Of a stretch of 6,459 nucleotides of DNA, positions 6,312 through 6,459 are shown piece by piece. Positions within the stretch are counted from its first letter, which is position 1. Every line of letters begins with the position of its first letter. The notes under the pieces are model-generated. The model worked only from the letters and a program-made list of their open reading frames with translations, was not told the DNA's origin and did no database searches. The DNA is from DATLYT01 sp035574455 (GTDB lineage Bacteria; Bacteroidota; Ignavibacteria; UBA10030), in assembly GCA_035574455.1 (NCBI GenBank), contig DATLYT010000184.1, positions 1 to 6,459 on the forward strand, written 5' to 3'. A program made the position numbers and the translations under genes.

Positions 6312-6459
6312 GCCTTCACTGAGACACCCTCAAACAGCGCATCGACAAAAACCTGCCGGTCAAACGGTTGCAGGTCATCGATCTGCTCACCGACGCCGAT
6401 AAATTTCACCGGTATATTCAGCTCCGAGCTTATGGCGAGAACAATACCGCCCTTGGCGG
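6308..6459 (-). CDS. ftsY: Signal recognition particle receptor FtsY, C-terminal end (cut by the right edge)
   Basis: Only the last 49 residues and the TGA stop (6310-6308) are in the window. The segment starts AKGGIVLAISSELNIPVKFI, continues GVGEQIDDLQPFD and ends RQVFVDALFEGVSVKA. This is the end of the NG GTPase domain of FtsY: the AKGG that follows the TKLDG guanine-recognition loop, the GVGE(Q/K)xxDLxxF block, and the closing F-x-x-LF helix. DLQPFD is the form usual in FtsY rather than Ffh, which has an M domain after this point; here the protein stops, which also excludes Ffh. FtsY docks ribosome-SRP complexes at the inner membrane for cotranslational insertion. Its stop overlaps the epimerase GTG by 4 nt. 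Any promoter for the run would lie upstream of this gene, outside the window, or within ftsY. Confidence 0.95.
   Translation of the reverse strand, partial: AKGGIVLAISSELNIPVKFIGVGEQIDDLQPFDRQVFVDALFEGVSVKA

Overview
This 6.46 kb window holds one tightly packed gene run, all on the minus strand. It contains five complete genes and two cut by the window ends. Read in the direction of transcription (high to low coordinate) the order is: the C-terminal end of ftsY (SRP receptor), an enolase-superfamily L-Ala-D/L-Glu (dipeptide) epimerase, a 70-residue single-pass membrane protein of unknown function, mutL (mismatch repair), a cobalamin-dependent acyl-CoA mutase large subunit, a UbiA-family decaprenyl-phosphate phosphoribosyltransferase-like prenyltransferase, and the N-terminal part of a DUF362 protein.

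Gaps between genes run from a 4-nt overlap to 24 nt (4-nt overlap, 1 nt, 4-nt overlap, 24 nt, 19 nt, 11 nt). There is no room for a normal promoter or terminator between genes, so cotranscription is likely. Any promoter lies outside the window, upstream of or within ftsY, unless one is buried in a coding region. I see no tRNA, rRNA, CRISPR array, insertion sequence or long repeat. No stretch longer than 24 bases lacks a gene.

The organism is a bacterium with mid-range GC. An endonuclease-type MutL, a two-subunit B12 mutase, and a small basic membrane protein with a YIPRFYNPEKDE-like N-terminus just before mutL together recall the Bacteroidota/Chlorobiota/Ignavibacteria side of the FCB group. 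This placement is an inference from remembered protein style and gene order, with low to moderate confidence.

The genes do not form one obvious pathway. Themes are membrane targeting (FtsY), murein-peptide recycling (epimerase), DNA repair (MutL), branched acyl-CoA rearrangement (mutase) and polyprenyl-linked pentose synthesis (UbiA homologue). The most informative observation is in the mutase. The two residues that separate methylmalonyl-CoA mutase (Tyr/Arg) from isobutyryl-CoA mutase (Phe/Gln) are Phe83 and Gln201 here, so the default label 'methylmalonyl-CoA mutase' is probably wrong about substrate. I found no clear evidence of a wholly new system. The 70-aa protein coupled to mutL and the DPPR synthase-DUF362 pair are the best leads for undescribed biology.
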